Under the pieces are notes generated by a model, which was not told where the DNA came from, made no database searches, and saw only the letters and a list, made by a program, of their open reading frames with translations. The position numbers and the translations under genes were made by a program. From positions 1,550,001-1,614,000 of the forward strand of contig NZ_OZ061315.1 in assembly GCF_964063325.1 (NCBI RefSeq): a stretch of DNA of 64,000 nt, in the 5' to 3' direction. Source of the DNA: Hafnia alvei. GTDB taxonomy: Bacteria > Pseudomonadota > Gammaproteobacteria > Enterobacterales > Enterobacteriaceae. How positions within the stretch are numbered: position 1 is the stretch's first letter; every line of letters starts with the position of its first letter. Positions 62,396-64,000 of the stretch are shown here, piece after piece.

Positions 62396-63850
62396 ATGCC
62401 GTTAACACGAGAAGAAATTGTTGAAAATTTGAAAGAAATTGTTGGCCCAGCCCGCGTGATTACCGACAAAGCTGTATTACAGAAAAATAGTATCGATCGC
62501 TTCAGAAAATATGCCGATATTCATGGCGTATTTACGTTACCGCTGCCAGCTGCAGTCGTGATGTTAGAAAATACCCAGCAGGTTTCAGATATTCTAGCAT
62601 TTTTAAATAAACACCAAGTTAATTGTGTGCCGCGTACTGGCGCATCAGCGACCGAAGGTGGTCTGGAAACCGTGGTTGAAAACTCGGTGGTGTTAGATGG
62701 CTCGGGATTAAATAAAGTTATCAAGATTGATATTGAAAACATGCAGGCAACGGCACAGTGTGGTGTCCCATTAGAAGTGCTAGAAAACCAACTGCGTAGC
62801 AAAGGTTATACCACTGGTCATTCGCCACAGTCCAAGCCTCTTGCGCAGATGGGGGGATTGGTGGCAACGCGCAGCATTGGCCAATTTTCAACGTTGTATG
62901 GCGCAATTGAAGATATGGTCGTGGGGTTAGAAGCTGTTTTCCCGAATGGCACTATCACCCGAATTAAAAACGTACCGCGCAGAGCCGCTGGGCCTGATAT
63001 TCGCCACGTGATTATCGGTAACGAAGGCGCGTTGTGCTATATCACTGAAGTTACAGTTAAAATCTTTAAATATCAGCCAGAGAATAATCTGTTCTATGGC
63101 TATATCCTCGATAATATGCAGACCGGCTTTAAGGTTTTGCGTGATGTCATGGTGGAAGGATATCGTCCTTCGATTGCTCGCCTTTATGATGCGGAAGATG
63201 GCACTCAGCACTTTACCCATTTTGCCGATGGAAAATGTGTGCTGATTTTCATGGCGGAAGGAAGCCAAAAAATGGCACAGGCGATTGGCTCTGGCATTGA
63301 AGAAATCGTTGCTCACTATCCTGAATGTCGCCATGTTGATAGCAAACTGATCGAAACATGGTTTAACCATCTGAACTGGGGGCCAGATAAAGTGGCCGCT
63401 GAGCGTGTTCAGATAATGAAAACTAACAATATGGGCTTCACTACGGAAGTATCGGGAGACTGGGGAAGCATTAATAAAATATATGAAAATGTTATTCACC
63501 GTATTCGCAATGAATTTCCACACGCCGACGATATCACCATGCTGGGAGGTCATTCGTCGCATAGCTATATCAACGGTACCAATATGTATTTCGTCTATGA
63601 CTATAACGTTGTGGACTGCAAGCCAGAGGAAGAAATCAACAAGTACCATAACCCGCTGAATAAAATCATAGTGGAAGAAACGATTAAGCAGGGCGGCTCA
63701 ATGGTGCATCACCACGGCATTGGTAAACACCGCGTGCACTGGACAAAAGACGAGCATGGTTCGGCTTATTATATCCTCAAAGCGTTAAAAGACGTGTATG
63801 ACCCCAACGGCATCATGAATATGGGAACCATTTATCCGATTGAAAAATAG
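62396..63850 (+). CDS. ygcU: FAD-linked oxidoreductase YgcU
   Basis: The start at 62396 with AAGGA six bases upstream gives 484 residues, the same as E. coli YgcU. It is a VAO/GlcD-type flavoprotein. The FAD-binding half contains VPRTGASATEGGLE (about 82-95), PLEVLENQLRSKGYTTGHSPQS and GIGKHRVHW near the end, where oxidase-family members bind substrate carboxylate. It follows ygcW after 120 bases and is likely in the same transcript. Confidence 0.93.
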   Translation: MPLTREEIVENLKEIVGPARVITDKAVLQKNSIDRFRKYADIHGVFTLPLPAAVVMLENTQQVSDILAFLNKHQVNCVPRTGASATEGGLETVVENSVVLDGSGLNKVIKIDIENMQATAQCGVPLEVLENQLRSKGYTTGHSPQSKPLAQMGGLVATRSIGQFSTLYGAIEDMVVGLEAVFPNGTITRIKNVPRRAAGPDIRHVIIGNEGALCYITEVTVKIFKYQPENNLFYGYILDNMQTGFKVLRDVMVEGYRPSIARLYDAEDGTQHFTHFADGKCVLIFMAEGSQKMAQAIGSGIEEIVAHYPECRHVDSKLIETWFNHLNWGPDKVAAERVQIMKTNNMGFTTEVSGDWGSINKIYENVIHRIRNEFPHADDITMLGGHSSHSYINGTNMYFVYDYNVVDCKPEEEINKYHNPLNKIIVEETIKQGGSMVHHHGIGKHRVHWTKDEHGSAYYILKALKDVYDPNGIMNMGTIYPIEK

Positions 63851-63896
63851 AAACTATTTTTTAGCGGTAGGGTTTCTGTTTAAAAGCACGATGAAG

Positions 63897-63924
63897 CATA
63901 CTCAGGTCTATTGATCTGAGTATG
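63897..63924. terminator. 12-bp hairpin after ygcU
   Basis: CATACTCAGGTC/GATCTGAGTATG (one G-U) closes a TATT loop. It has no T-run, so it is either a weak terminator or an operator-like palindrome for the next gene. Confidence 0.5.
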
Positions 63925-63959
63925 CGCATTGAGACAAGTGACTGCGCATGAGGATCAGA

Positions 63960-64000
63960 ATGTTACAACAACGCCCTCAGCAGGTACGGATGGATGATAT
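63960..64000 (+). CDS. Start of a gene truncated by the window end
   Basis: ATG at 63960 has AGGA upstream and opens a frame MLQQRPQQVRMDD running off the window. It is too short to identify. In E. coli the neighbouring region beyond ygcU carries other ygc genes. Confidence 0.4.
   Translation, partial: MLQQRPQQVRMDD

Noticed and set aside
62721..63649. Open frames of 61 and 240 codons antisense to ygcU
   Set aside because: The plus-strand protein is near-identical to YgcU over the whole stretch, so these are shadows.

Overview
This is a contiguous piece of an enterobacterial chromosome. The conserved genes are complete and close to their E. coli counterparts: cycA, mepS, lpxT, yeiR, yeiQ, efpL, yeiW, setB, the his operon with its leader, yeeZ and rimO. 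Several carbon-source loci differ from E. coli in placement. The mix of a yei cluster interrupted by hexuronate genes, a dga operon, torYZ, a membrane gluconate dehydrogenase and a KdgM-type uronide locus points to Hafniaceae (Hafnia or a near relative). That placement is inference from recall of gene content, not a database result. I see no insertion sequence, prophage, CRISPR array, tRNA or rRNA.

Layout. 1-412 is the end of a wzz O-antigen chain-length gene facing cycA (530-1933). 2381-14301 is an expanded version of the E. coli mepS-lpxT-yeiR-yeiQ-yeiP-yeiW block. Into it are set a small fimbrial-like secreted protein, uxuR, a CSS-EAL phosphodiesterase, uxuA and mtr. YeiQ, UxuA and UxuR together look like the fructuronate-to-KDG branch. 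14382-21811 is a D-glucosaminate system: a LevR-type sigma-54 activator, a near-perfect -24/-12 promoter, four mannose-family PTS subunits, an ammonia-lyase and an aldolase. SetB and a DinJ/YafQ-type toxin-antitoxin pair follow.

24099-27791 is torYZ (S/N-oxide respiration). Next come an M20 amidohydrolase and ybiI, then a porin paired with a periplasmic double-VOC protein. 32315-37666 is a four-gene polyuronate-utilisation operon: uptake MFS, KdgM porin, secreted alginate-lyase-type enzyme and cytosolic heparinase-type lyase. It has a KdgR-like box just upstream. 38028-45380 is the complete hisLGDCBHAFI operon with promoter, leader peptide and attenuator, divergent from yeeZ. RimO, a GNAT, an MFS exporter with its own leader peptide and attenuator, an MBL hydrolase and a leucine-rich-repeat protein follow. 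A LysE/RhtC-type exporter is broken by one amber codon.

53567-57433 encodes the three-subunit gluconate 2-dehydrogenase, preceded by CRP-like and GntR-like operators. A ParE/Phd-type toxin-antitoxin pair follows. 58299-63850 is the divergent ygcE-yqcE / ygcW-ygcU catabolic cluster. Its intergenic region is mirror-symmetric: each side has a CRP-like site, a -10 and a nearly identical leader terminator 26-29 nt before the start codon. That double attenuator is the most striking unexplained regulatory structure here. A truncated gene starts at 63960.
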